From Demequina lignilytica (GTDB taxonomy: Bacteria > Actinomycetota > Actinomycetes > Actinomycetales > Demequinaceae): 64,000 bases of DNA. The position numbers and the translations under genes were made by a program. The DNA lies in assembly GCF_030418305.1 (NCBI RefSeq), contig NZ_JAUHPX010000003.1:310001-374000 (forward strand), in the 5' to 3' direction. Shown in pieces: positions 47,164 to 55,887 of this stretch (the stretch's first letter is position 1; each line of letters starts with the position of its first letter). The notes below the pieces were generated by a model that did no database searches, had not been told where the DNA came from, and saw nothing but the letters and a program-made list of their open reading frames with translations.

Positions 47164-49140
47164 TCAGGCCGAGGGCAGCGGGGCCAGGCTGTACGCCGCA
47201 ACGCCGCGGCCGGGCTTGACCAGCACCATGACCTCCTCGACCAGGCGCGCCCGCCGCCGCGAGATGCGCCCGGCGAAGGTGCCCGGCGCGCCCTCGACGG
47301 GCCCGAGGATGTGGCCGTCCGCCCACACCTGGACGCCCTCGGCCGGGTCGTCCACGCGCACCGTGACCTCCCAGAACGCCTCGCCCGCGGCGATCGCGAC
47401 GGAGTGCGCGGCGGACGATGCGGCGGTCGGGTCGGGCGCGCGGCCTCCCGGGGCGGCGGCCGGGATCAGATCGCTGGGCAGGCCGGGGGTGAGGAACGCG
47501 GGAAGGCGGTGCCGGGTCGCCTGCTCGTAGGCATGCGCGCGGTCGATCAGCACGTCGTCGCGGTAGGCGGGTCCCGCGAACGTCAGCCCGACGGGCATCT
47601 GGGTGTCGCCCATGAAGCCCATGGGGACCGTCACCGTGGGGATGCCCAGGTGGCGGATCACGCGGTTGCCGTTGGAGTAGACGACGCCGTTCCGCGACGC
47701 ATGGGCGAGGCTCTCGGGACGGGTGAACAGGTCGTCCCGGCCCACGTCGCCGGCGGCGGGGAAGACGATGAGGTCCAGCCCCTCGTCGTCGAGCCATCGC
47801 TCGAAGTCCTGCCGCCGCGCCTCCTCGAGGCCCGTGAGCAGGTGGTCGAAGCCGGGGACCTCGTCGAACGACGACGGCACGCCCGCCTTGACCAGCTCGG
47901 CCAGCCGCTGCCAGTCGAAGCCGCCGCGAGCGCGGGTGATCCACACGGGCCACAGCGCGTCCTCGATCGGGAACACGGAGTCGCCGTCCACGTCCGCCCA
48001 GGTGCCGAGGTCGGGGTCGCCGTTCACGCGCAGGAACTGGTCGAGCACCATCGCGGTGACCGGGCCGCCCTCCATGGTGCGCCAGTTCGGCGGCACCAGG
48101 CCGCGGGACGCGAGGCCCTGGGCGCCCGGTCGATCCTCCTCGTAGTTCTCCCACGCGGGGAAGCCGACCTCGACCACCTCGGCGCCCAGGGAGCGGAGGT
48201 CGTCCGCCGCCCGGTCCCACAGGGCACGCACGCTCGGCCGGATGACCGGGGGCTCGAGCGGCGCATCGTCCTCCCCGATGAAGATCCGCGGCACGCCGAT
48301 CCGCAGGCCCTCCAGGCGCGTCGGGCGCTCGCGGACCAGCGGCCTGGGCATGACGTCCTCGGGGCGGGGGAGCGCCACGGCGGTCTGCTGGCGCCAGAAG
48401 TCGCCGGTCGTGTCGGGGTCCTCGGCCACGAGCACCTCCAGCAGCACCGTCAGGTCCTCGACCGTGCGGGTGTGGGGGACCACCACGTCGCAGGTGGGGC
48501 GCAAGGGCCAGTTGCCGCGGATCGAGATCAGCCCGCGCGACGGCGTGTACGCGACCAGGGCGTTGTTGGAGGCGGGGGAGCGGCCGGAGGAGACGGTCTC
48601 CTCCGCCATGCCGAACGCGGCCATGGAGGCGGCGGTCGAGGTGCCCGAGCCGTTCGACGAGCCGGAGCCGTAGGCGGCCGTGATGTAGTCGGGGTTGTAC
48701 GGGCTGCGGGCGTAGCCGTAGACGCCGGGCTGGATGCCGCCCGCCGCCATGGGCGGCATGTTCGTCTTGCCGAGCAGCACCGCGCCGGCCCCGCGCAGCA
48801 GCGCCACGGTCGCGGCGTCGTCGGTGGCGACCAGGTCCTTGAGCGCCGGGCTGCCGGAGGCGACCGTGAGCCCCTTCGCCTTGTAGCTGTCCTTGATCGT
48901 GTAGGGGATGCCCTCGAGGGGGCCGGCCTCGCCGCGCGCGCGCCGCGCGTCGGACTGGGCGGCATCCGCGAGACAGTCGGGGTTGAGCACGGCGATCGCG
49001 TTCAGGCAGGGGCCGGTGCGGTCGTAGTACGCGATGCGGTTGAGGTACGCGCAGACCAGGTCGACGCTGGTCACCTCGCCCGCCGCGAGGGCGGCCCTCA
49101 TCTCGGCGATGGTCATCTCGACCACATCGATCGTCCGCAT
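47164..49140 (-). CDS. Amidase-signature enzyme with C-terminal beta extension
   Basis: A 658-residue amidase-signature hydrolase. The Ser-cisSer-Lys triad can be traced: Lys in YTIKDSYKAKG, the cis-Ser in YGSGSSNGSGTS, and the nucleophile Ser in ETVSSGRSPAS. The core resembles GatA-like or plant-type amidases, but the last 120 residues form an extra beta-rich domain after an Ala/Pro linker that carries a 10-mer copy (47413-47422); a second copy lies at 48262-48271. There is no signal peptide. Of three consecutive ATGs I take the last (49140), 6 bases from GGAAGGG. The substrate is unknown. Confidence 0.88.
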   Translation of the reverse strand: MRTIDVVEMTIAEMRAALAAGEVTSVDLVCAYLNRIAYYDRTGPCLNAIAVLNPDCLADAAQSDARRARGEAGPLEGIPYTIKDSYKAKGLTVASGSPALKDLVATDDAATVALLRGAGAVLLGKTNMPPMAAGGIQPGVYGYARSPYNPDYITAAYGSGSSNGSGTSTAASMAAFGMAEETVSSGRSPASNNALVAYTPSRGLISIRGNWPLRPTCDVVVPHTRTVEDLTVLLEVLVAEDPDTTGDFWRQQTAVALPRPEDVMPRPLVRERPTRLEGLRIGVPRIFIGEDDAPLEPPVIRPSVRALWDRAADDLRSLGAEVVEVGFPAWENYEEDRPGAQGLASRGLVPPNWRTMEGGPVTAMVLDQFLRVNGDPDLGTWADVDGDSVFPIEDALWPVWITRARGGFDWQRLAELVKAGVPSSFDEVPGFDHLLTGLEEARRQDFERWLDDEGLDLIVFPAAGDVGRDDLFTRPESLAHASRNGVVYSNGNRVIRHLGIPTVTVPMGFMGDTQMPVGLTFAGPAYRDDVLIDRAHAYEQATRHRLPAFLTPGLPSDLIPAAAPGGRAPDPTAASSAAHSVAIAAGEAFWEVTVRVDDPAEGVQVWADGHILGPVEGAPGTFAGRISRRRARLVEEVMVLVKPGRGVAAYSLAPLPSA

Positions 49141-49267
49141 CATCATCCCTTCCGTGCGCCCAGGTGCCTCATCCTTCACCCCGGTGGACCGTGCGGGAAG
49201 CCCGGCGCGCTCGAGACGCACGATGCGTGCGCCGGATCGATAGCATCGTCATGACGGAGGGACGACG

Positions 49268-51172
49268 ATGACGCTTCTCGATGCCGACGCCGGTGTGGAC
49301 GAGGAACGGATCCTTGCCGCGATCGAGGCGGAGCACGGGCCGGACGAGGATCTCCGCCGTCGCGTCGGCGACCAGTTCGCGCGCCTCCACTCGCTGTTCG
49401 GGCGGCTCTACGGGACCAGGGACGATGCGTTCGAGCAGCTCGCTGCGGTAGTCGCCGAGGCGGCCGCCTCCGCGCGTGCCCGCCCGGCCGACCTGCGCGA
49501 GCGGGATCGCGCCCTGGAGGCGGATCCCGGGTGGTTCGAGTCCGAGCGCATGGTCGGCGGCGTGTGCTACGTCGACCGCTACGCCGGGACGCTCGCCGGG
49601 GTGCGCGAGCAGATCCCGTACTTCCGCGAGCTGGGCCTCACCTACCTGCACCTCATGCCGCTGTTCGAGAGCCCGGAGGGCGACGACGACGGCGGGTACG
49701 CGGTGTCGAGCTACCGGCGCGTCGACCCGCGGTTGGGGACGATGCAGGAGCTGGCCGAGCTCGCGACGGACCTGCGGGCCGCGGGGATCTCCCTGGTGGT
49801 GGACTTCATCTTCAACCACACGAGCGACGAGCACGAGTGGGCGCGCAGGGCGGTCGCCGGGGAGGAGGGCTACGAGGACTTCTACCTGATCTTCCCCGAC
49901 CGGGAGATGCCGGACCTCTACGAGCGGACCACGCGGGAGATCTTCCCCGACGACCACGCCGGGTCGTTCATCCAGCTGCCTGACGGCAGGTGGATCTGGT
50001 CGACCTTCTACCACTTCCAGTGGGACCTCAACTATGCGAACCCGGCGGTGTTCCGCGCCATGGCGGGCGAGATGCTGTTCCTCGCGAACCAGGGCGTCGC
50101 CGCGCTCCGGATGGACGCCGTCGCCTTCATCTGGAAGCGCATCGGCACCGCCTGCGAGTCGCTGCCCGAGGCCCACCTCCTGCTGCAGGCCTTCAACGCG
50201 GTGGTGCGGATCGCGGCGCCCGCGATGCTGTTCAAGTCGGAGGCGATCGTCCACCCGGACGAGGTCATCGAGTTCATCTCGCCCGACGAGTGCCAGCTCT
50301 CGTACAACCCCCTGCAGATGGCGCTCACCTGGGAGGCGCTCGCGACCCGCGACGCCCGCCTGCTCCAGCAGGCGCTCGACACGCGTCACGACCTTCCGCC
50401 GGGGACCGCGTGGGCCACCTACGTCCGCGGCCACGACGACATCGGCTGGACGTTCGCGGACGAGGACGCGATCCAGTTCGGCGTGGTCGGCGGGCCGCAC
50501 CGGCGCTTCCTCAACGACTTCTACGTGCGGCAGGCGCTGGGCTCGTTCGCGCGCGGCGTGCCGTTCCAGGAGAACCCGCGGACGGGCGACGCGCGCGTGA
50601 CCGGCACCACCGCGTCGCTCGCGGGAGTCGAGTCGGGCGACGCGGGCGGCGAGGACCGGGTGGTGCTCGCCCACGCCATCGCGATGTCGACCGGCGGGAT
50701 CCCGCTCATCTATCTGGGTGACGAGGTCGGCCAGGTCAACGACTACTCGTACCGGGAGCGGCCCGACGAGGCGGGCGACACCCGGTGGGTCCACCGGCCC
50801 TACCGTCCGGTCGGTCTCTACGAGCAGCGCCACGATCCGACGACGGTCGCGGGCCGCCTGTTCCACCGGATCTCGCGGCTGATCGCCGTGCGCGCGGCGA
50901 CGCCGGAGCTCGGGGGCAACGCGTTGATCCCGTTCCACGTGCAGGACCCGGGGGTGCTCGGCTATCAGCGCCCGGGTCCGACCGCCGATGACCCTCGGGT
51001 GCTGGTGCTCGCGAACGTCGGGGACGACCCGGTGACGGTGGAGGCGCTCACGCTCTCGGGCCTCGAGAGCGGAGCGGTCGACCTCGTCACCGGCGCCGCG
51101 GTGGAGATCGGCGCGGGGATCGTGCTCCCGGCGCACGGCTTCGTGTGGCTGCGGGTGCGCGCCCTCCGGTGA
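49268..51172 (+). CDS. Amylosucrase (GH13 subfamily 4)
   Basis: A 634-residue glucosyltransferase that builds alpha-1,4-glucan from sucrose with release of fructose. The all-helical N-terminal domain (about residues 1-90) characteristic of amylosucrase precedes the barrel. The catalytic set is Asp283 (ALRMDAVAF), Glu325 (MLFKSEAIV) and Asp390 (VRGHDDIGW). Length and the long B' loop region fit amylosucrase better than sucrose hydrolase, though a hydrolase cannot be excluded. There is no signal peptide. It is divergent from the amidase. One 10-mer copy lies in the N-terminal domain (49420-49429). Confidence 0.88.
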   Translation: MTLLDADAGVDEERILAAIEAEHGPDEDLRRRVGDQFARLHSLFGRLYGTRDDAFEQLAAVVAEAAASARARPADLRERDRALEADPGWFESERMVGGVCYVDRYAGTLAGVREQIPYFRELGLTYLHLMPLFESPEGDDDGGYAVSSYRRVDPRLGTMQELAELATDLRAAGISLVVDFIFNHTSDEHEWARRAVAGEEGYEDFYLIFPDREMPDLYERTTREIFPDDHAGSFIQLPDGRWIWSTFYHFQWDLNYANPAVFRAMAGEMLFLANQGVAALRMDAVAFIWKRIGTACESLPEAHLLLQAFNAVVRIAAPAMLFKSEAIVHPDEVIEFISPDECQLSYNPLQMALTWEALATRDARLLQQALDTRHDLPPGTAWATYVRGHDDIGWTFADEDAIQFGVVGGPHRRFLNDFYVRQALGSFARGVPFQENPRTGDARVTGTTASLAGVESGDAGGEDRVVLAHAIAMSTGGIPLIYLGDEVGQVNDYSYRERPDEAGDTRWVHRPYRPVGLYEQRHDPTTVAGRLFHRISRLIAVRAATPELGGNALIPFHVQDPGVLGYQRPGPTADDPRVLVLANVGDDPVTVEALTLSGLESGAVDLVTGAAVEIGAGIVLPAHGFVWLRVRALR

Positions 51173-51484
51173 CCCCAGGCGGCGGTACGCGGAGGTGAGG
51201 ACGGCGGCGCGCGAGCGGCGCGGGGCCGCGATGGCCCTCGTTGCGTGCTTCGCGTCCTGTTCCGCTCGGAGCACTCCGCAGGTCGGCGTTCTCCCCGGGG
51301 GGCACCCGGGGAGCGTCCACGTTCCGCCTGGGTGGTCGCGCGATTCGCCTAGAATCGATCCGCGAGCTGGAGGCAGCAGGGGGCGAGAGACCGCATCGTC
51401 CGGCATCGGGCGACCACAGGTACGTCGTCGGTCTGCCTTCGGAGGCTCGTGGAGGTATCTGGCACCAGAGAGCGGAGAGGCGGC
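51173..51484. other. Intergenic region amylosucrase to LacI: hairpin and one 10-mer
   Basis: No gene is seen in these 312 bases. They hold a hairpin CTCCCCGGG/CCCGGGGAG (51291-51313), a possible -10 TAGAAT (51350-51355) set within the inverted repeat CGATTC...GAATCG, and a reverse 10-mer copy (51392-51401) in the presumed leader of the LacI gene. Confidence 0.6.
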
Positions 51485-52513
51485 GTGGCCGTAACACGGG
51501 CCGATGTGGCCCGCCGAGCAGGAGTCTCGGCAAGCACCGTGTCCTACGTGCTCAGTGGTGAGCGCCCGATCTCCGAGGCGACGCGCGACCGGGTGCGGGC
51601 TGCGATCGCCGAGCTCGGCTACACGCCCAACGCTCTGGCGCGGGGCCTCGCGGGAGGGTGGCGCGGCATGATCGGCCTGCACTGGCCCCTGGGCGATCGA
51701 CCGATCAGCACCACGGAATCCGAGTACATCGCCGCGGTGTCGGACGCGGCCCGTCGTCGTGGCTTCCACCTCCTCCTCTGGTCGAATCCTGTCGACGAGA
51801 CTGACGAGTGGAAGCTCGTCCTCTCGCAGGGCCTCGTCGACGGTGTCGTGCTCATGGAGGTGGTCACCGACGATCCGCGCCTGCCGGTGCTCGACAAGCT
51901 CGGCACGCCGTACGTCATCGTGGGGCGGGACGATGCGCGTCCCGAGGCCAACCACGTGGACGCCGACTTCGACGACCTCGCTGAACGCGCCGTGGCCTAC
52001 GTGGGGGAGCATGGCCATCGCGAACTGGTCCTCCTCAGCCAGACCGAGCAGATCGACCGCAGCGGATACGGGCCGGTGTCACGGATGCGGCGGTCGCTCG
52101 AGCGTGCGTCCGGGCGGGCAGGCGCTCGCCTCCATACCGTCCACGCCCCGCTGTCGATCCGCGGGGGACGGCAGGCCTTCCTCGACATGAGGCGTATCGC
52201 GCCAGAGGCCACCTGCGTGCTCGAGGTCAACGAGCCGGCGACGATCGGTCTGCTCGAGTCCGTCACCGCGGCCGGTCTCGACGTGCCGCGGGACCTGTCG
52301 GTTCTCGCGCTCAACCAGGGTCGCGTCGCGATGGAGATGGTCGTGCCTGAGCTGTCGGACGTCTCGGCACCGCCTCACGAGATCAGCGCGCGCGCCGTGG
52401 GCGCCCTCATCGACAGGGTCGAGGGCGCGTCGGCCCATCCGATCGCCGAGCTGGTGCGAGCGGCCACCACCGAGCGGCAGAGCGTCGCTCGCGCACCCGC
52501 CAGCCGACGCTGA
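51485..52513 (+). CDS. LacI-family regulator of the adjacent glucosidase operon
   Basis: A 342-residue regulator starting at GTG 51485, with GGAGAGG upstream. Its helix-turn-helix is VTRADVARRAGVSASTVSYV, then the hinge region (NALARGLAGGWRG) and a sugar-sensing domain with the effector-site YVIVGRDDA. The twin palindrome immediately downstream, in front of the ABC operon, is the natural operator. One forward 10-mer copy lies at 51928-51937, the last before an 8-kb stretch with none. Confidence 0.92.
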   Translation: MAVTRADVARRAGVSASTVSYVLSGERPISEATRDRVRAAIAELGYTPNALARGLAGGWRGMIGLHWPLGDRPISTTESEYIAAVSDAARRRGFHLLLWSNPVDETDEWKLVLSQGLVDGVVLMEVVTDDPRLPVLDKLGTPYVIVGRDDARPEANHVDADFDDLAERAVAYVGEHGHRELVLLSQTEQIDRSGYGPVSRMRRSLERASGRAGARLHTVHAPLSIRGGRQAFLDMRRIAPEATCVLEVNEPATIGLLESVTAAGLDVPRDLSVLALNQGRVAMEMVVPELSDVSAPPHEISARAVGALIDRVEGASAHPIAELVRAATTERQSVARAPASRR

Positions 52514-52551
52514 GCACCCGCCGACCGACGTCGCGCACCCGCCGACCGTAG
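52491..52551. repeat. Three short direct repeats with 21-bp period at the end of the LacI gene
   Basis: Units of about 19 bases containing CACCCGCCGACCG start at 52491, 52512 and 52533, an exact 21-base period. They run from the last codons of the LacI gene into the promoter region of the next operon. Confidence 0.65.
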
Positions 52552-52569
52552 CGATCCCACGTCGTTCTA

Positions 52570-52616
52570 TCGACGCGCGTCGACTTTGGTGTTATGGTTC
52601 ATCGACGCGCGTCGAT
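52570..52616 (+). promoter_or_regulatory. Twin palindromic LacI operators flanking a promoter
   Basis: Two copies of the perfect palindrome TCGACGCGCGTCGA (52570-52583; the second extended to ATCGACGCGCGTCGAT at 52601-52616), about 32 bases centre to centre, three helical turns. Between them TATGGT (52593-52598) could be the -10, so the sites would cover the -35 and the start point. The sequence has the central CG of LacI-family operators. Confidence 0.8.
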
Positions 52617-52670
52617 AACTGCGGCGTGGCGGCGGCGGAGAGTCGCACAGGAAACAAGGAGGTTTCACAC

Positions 52671-53987
52671 ATGAGCACGACACGACGAATCATCGGCGGG
52701 GCGGCAGCGGTGACGGCGGGTGCGCTCGCCCTCGGGCTCGCGGGGTGCAGTGCGGATGCGGGGGAGCAAGCAGGAGGCGAGTCGCCGGACGAGCTGACGA
52801 TCTGGTGGATCCAGTCGCCGGACTCGCCTATCGGACAGGGATGGCAGATGGCTCTCGATGAGTTCGAGGCTGCTCATCCTGAGGTCGAGGTGACCTTCGA
52901 GACGAAGTCCTGGGACCAGCTGCGCCAGACCGGACAGATGATCCTGAACTCACCCGAGGCGCCCGACATCCTCGAATACCCGAAGGGCAATGCGTCGGCC
53001 GGCACGGTCGTGAAGGCGGGCCTCCTCACGGACCTCGAGGATGTCGCCGTCGAGCGCGGGTGGACCGAGATCCTGCCCGAGAGCCTTCAGACGGTGGGCC
53101 GGTACGACGAGCGAGGGCTCATGGGGTCCGGCGCCCTGTACGGCGTGCCCGGCTACGGCGAGTATGTGTCGGTCTTCTACAACGTGGACGTGCTCGCGGA
53201 GCGCGGCTACGAGCCGCCCACGACCGTGGCGGAATTCGAGACGATCATGGCCGACTTCACGGCCGACGGCGTAACCCCGATCGCCCTGGGTGCATCCGAC
53301 TATCCTCTGGTCCATCTGGTGTACGCCCTCGCCCTGAGCGAGGCCGACCAGCAGTGGGTGCGCGACTTCCAGTTCTTCGACGGACCTGTCGACTTCCACG
53401 ACGCGGCCTGGACGTTCGCCGCCGAGAAGATCGCCGAGTGGACCGAGGCCGGATACATCGGCGCGGACGCCACGGGAATCGACTCGGTCGGTGCTGCGAC
53501 GGGCTTCAAGAGCGGAGCGAATCCGTTCTTCGTGAGCGGCTCATGGTTCCACGGTGAGTTCGCCACGGACATCACGGACTTCGAGTGGGGCACGTTCAGG
53601 TTCCCCGGAAGCGGTCTGAGCCTCGGTTCGGGCGGCCACATCTGGGTCGTGCCCGCGCAGTCGGAGAGCAAGGAGCTCGCCTACGACTTCATCGACTACG
53701 CGCTCTCGCCTGAGGTCCAGACGGCCATCGCGAACCTCGGGGGCATCCCCGTCGCCGCGGACCGGGCGAGCGTCACCGATCCGGTGGGTCAGATGGCGGT
53801 GGACGACTTCGACCAGATCCTCGCCGACGACGCGCTCGGGCTGTACCCCGACTGGCCGGTCGCGGGCTACTACGAGGTCTTCCTCGCCGCCGGGCAGCAG
53901 CTCGTGCTCGGCAGCACGACGCCCGACGAGTTCCTGGACACGATCGGCGCGGCATACGAGACCGGCAAGGCCGACGCCGGCCTGTGA
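52671..53987 (+). CDS. Sugar ABC transporter substrate-binding lipoprotein
   Basis: A 438-residue family 1 solute-binding protein. The signal peptide ends ALGLAGCSADA (lipobox Cys at about 25). An early DELTIWWIQSPDSP, the GLLTDLEDVA strand-helix and YEVFLAAGQQL near the C-terminus match this class. The ATG is preceded by AAGGAGG. It is the first gene of an operon behind the twin LacI palindrome, with two permeases, a GH13 glucosidase and a mannitol-dehydrogenase-family enzyme; an alpha-glucoside or glucosyl-polyol ligand is inferred. No ATPase gene accompanies it. Codon use looks less GC-biased than in the flanks (visual impression only). Confidence 0.92.
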   Translation: MSTTRRIIGGAAAVTAGALALGLAGCSADAGEQAGGESPDELTIWWIQSPDSPIGQGWQMALDEFEAAHPEVEVTFETKSWDQLRQTGQMILNSPEAPDILEYPKGNASAGTVVKAGLLTDLEDVAVERGWTEILPESLQTVGRYDERGLMGSGALYGVPGYGEYVSVFYNVDVLAERGYEPPTTVAEFETIMADFTADGVTPIALGASDYPLVHLVYALALSEADQQWVRDFQFFDGPVDFHDAAWTFAAEKIAEWTEAGYIGADATGIDSVGAATGFKSGANPFFVSGSWFHGEFATDITDFEWGTFRFPGSGLSLGSGGHIWVVPAQSESKELAYDFIDYALSPEVQTAIANLGGIPVAADRASVTDPVGQMAVDDFDQILADDALGLYPDWPVAGYYEVFLAAGQQLVLGSTTPDEFLDTIGAAYETGKADAGL

Positions 53988-53995
53988 TGGGACCG

Positions 53996-54024
53996 GGGGC
54001 GGGCGCCGACGCGGCGCCCGCCCC
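53996..54024 (+). terminator. Intra-operon hairpin after the binding-protein gene
   Basis: A 12-bp perfect stem, GGGGCGGGCGCC with its complement, around GACGC. It has the same placement as the hairpin in the arabinan ABC operon (39046-39071), between binding protein and first permease. Confidence 0.75.
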
Positions 54025-54040
54025 TCCCGAAGGGACGACC

Positions 54041-54985
54041 ATGACACCGACGACGCGCACCCTCTCCGCACGACGGACCGACGGACGGCTCAAGCGCGGA
54101 GAAGCCAGTCGCTACTACCGCTACCTCATTCCCGGACTGCTCGGGCTCATCATCGTGGTGATCGTTCCGGCCCTCGCCAACCTCGGACTGAGCTTCACCC
54201 AGTGGTCCGGTGTGGGGACCCCCGAGTTCGTCGGGTTGGACAACTACTCCGCGCTGATGGGAGACGCGACCTTCTGGCGGGCATTCGGCAACAGCGCCGC
54301 CACGATCGTCGCGATGGCGATCATCCCGACGTTCGCCGGGCTCTTCCTCGCCGCGCTGCTCTTCGACTTCCTCGCGCCGCGCTTCGGCGGCGCGACATCG
54401 AGTCTCTTCCGGACGGTCATCTACCTGCCGCAGATCATCCCGATCGCGGTCGCGGGCGTGCTCTGGGACTTCCTTCTCCAGCCCCAGACGGGAGCCGTCA
54501 ACGCGGCGCTCCGCGCGGTCGGACTCGACCAGGCGGCGAGCAACTGGCTCGGCGATCCGAGCCTGGCGCTTCCCACGGTGATGGTGATCCTGGTGTGGCT
54601 GCAGCTGGGCTACACGGTCGTGATCTTCGTGGCCGGAATGTCGCGAATCGATCCCGCCCTGCATGAGGCGGCGAGTCTGGACGGCGCGTCGTGGCTGCAG
54701 CGATTCCGTGTCATCACGGTGTCCTCGCTCGCGCCGGAGATCATCGTCATCCTGCTCACGACCACGGTGGCAGCGCTGAAGGTCTTCGCGCCCATCTACG
54801 TGCTCACCGCGGGCGGGCCGGCCAACGCCACGATGGTTCCTTCGTACTTCGCGTTCTACAACTTCTTCAGCACGCTGAAGGTCGGGTACGGGGCCGCGAT
54901 CTCCACCGTGCTCGCCGTGCTGCTCACCGTGCTCGCGGTCGTGCTTCTTGCGATCCAGCACCGCCATCAGGAGGGATCACGATAG
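54041..54985 (+). CDS. Sugar ABC transporter permease (MalF type)
   Basis: A 314-residue permease with six spans and the EAA loop EAASLDGASWLQRFRVITVS. The ATG at 54041 has GAAGGGAC upstream; the frame further upstream would be read through the hairpin and is not favoured. Its stop overlaps the next gene's GTG by one base. Confidence 0.92.
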   Translation: MTPTTRTLSARRTDGRLKRGEASRYYRYLIPGLLGLIIVVIVPALANLGLSFTQWSGVGTPEFVGLDNYSALMGDATFWRAFGNSAATIVAMAIIPTFAGLFLAALLFDFLAPRFGGATSSLFRTVIYLPQIIPIAVAGVLWDFLLQPQTGAVNAALRAVGLDQAASNWLGDPSLALPTVMVILVWLQLGYTVVIFVAGMSRIDPALHEAASLDGASWLQRFRVITVSSLAPEIIVILLTTTVAALKVFAPIYVLTAGGPANATMVPSYFAFYNFFSTLKVGYGAAISTVLAVLLTVLAVVLLAIQHRHQEGSR

Positions 54986-55887
54986 TGACGACGACAGCCT
55001 CAAACACGACGCCGGCGAAGGCATCGCCGCACCGGCCCGTCCGTCGACAGCGCTCGGCGATCAACCGTCGAACGCCGATGTCCTGGGTGATCCTCGGGGG
55101 CTTCGTCGTGCTGTCCCTGGCGATGCTCTCACCCATCGTGCTGGCGGTGATCAACTCGGTGAAGACGTCCGAGGAGTACGCCCGCAACGGCCCGTTGGCG
55201 CTTCCCGAGGGCTTCGACCTCTCCGGCCTCACAGAGTTCTGGGTCAGCGTCGACTTCACGAACAAGCTGCTCAACAGCGTGCTGATCAGCGTCGGCGTCG
55301 CGGCCCTCGGCGTGGTGCTCAGCCTGCTGACGGCGTATGGGCTCGGGGTCGGGAGGGTGCGGGGCCGATTCTGGATCCTCGCGCTGTTCATGGTCGCGTT
55401 CACCCTCCCCCAGGAGGCGCTCGTCTACCCGCTGTACTTCATGTCCAAGAATGTGGGTCTGTACGACTCGCAGCTCGCGGTCATCATCATCATCGGTGTC
55501 CTCCAGGCGGCCTTCGGCACCTACCTTCTGTCGTCGGTGCTCTCCAGCGTTCCGGACGAGGTGCTCGAGGCCGCGCGGGTCGACGGCGCGGGCCGCTTCC
55601 GCATCCTCACGCAGATCGTCACGCCGCTCGTCCGGCCGACGCTCATGGTGCTGGGCGCTTTCTTCTTCGTGTGGACGTGGAACGAGTTCTTCATCCCCCT
55701 GGTGCTCCTCCCGTCCGGCCGCAACCAGACCGTGTCTGTCGCGTTGGGCTCGCTCTTCGGCCAGTACACGAGCGACCCGGTGACCACGGCGGCAGCGGCG
55801 GTGGTCGGCATCCTGCCGGCGCTCGTCTTCTTCATCCTCTTTCAGCGCACCCTGATGCGCGGCGTCAACATGGGAGCGGTCAAGTGA
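54985..55887 (+). CDS. Sugar ABC transporter permease (MalG type)
   Basis: A 300-residue permease with six spans and the EAA loop EAARVDGAGRFRILTQIVTP. Its start is GTG 54985 with AGGAGGG upstream. The N-terminus is a basic cytoplasmic tail of about 30 residues. It is coupled to the glucosidase gene by a GTGA overlap. Confidence 0.92.
   Translation: MTTTASNTTPAKASPHRPVRRQRSAINRRTPMSWVILGGFVVLSLAMLSPIVLAVINSVKTSEEYARNGPLALPEGFDLSGLTEFWVSVDFTNKLLNSVLISVGVAALGVVLSLLTAYGLGVGRVRGRFWILALFMVAFTLPQEALVYPLYFMSKNVGLYDSQLAVIIIIGVLQAAFGTYLLSSVLSSVPDEVLEAARVDGAGRFRILTQIVTPLVRPTLMVLGAFFFVWTWNEFFIPLVLLPSGRNQTVSVALGSLFGQYTSDPVTTAAAAVVGILPALVFFILFQRTLMRGVNMGAVK

Noticed and set aside
49169..52018. 949-codon open frame on the minus strand
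   Set aside because: It runs antisense to the amylosucrase, an intergenic region and the LacI gene, all supported by motifs; its translation is low-complexity.
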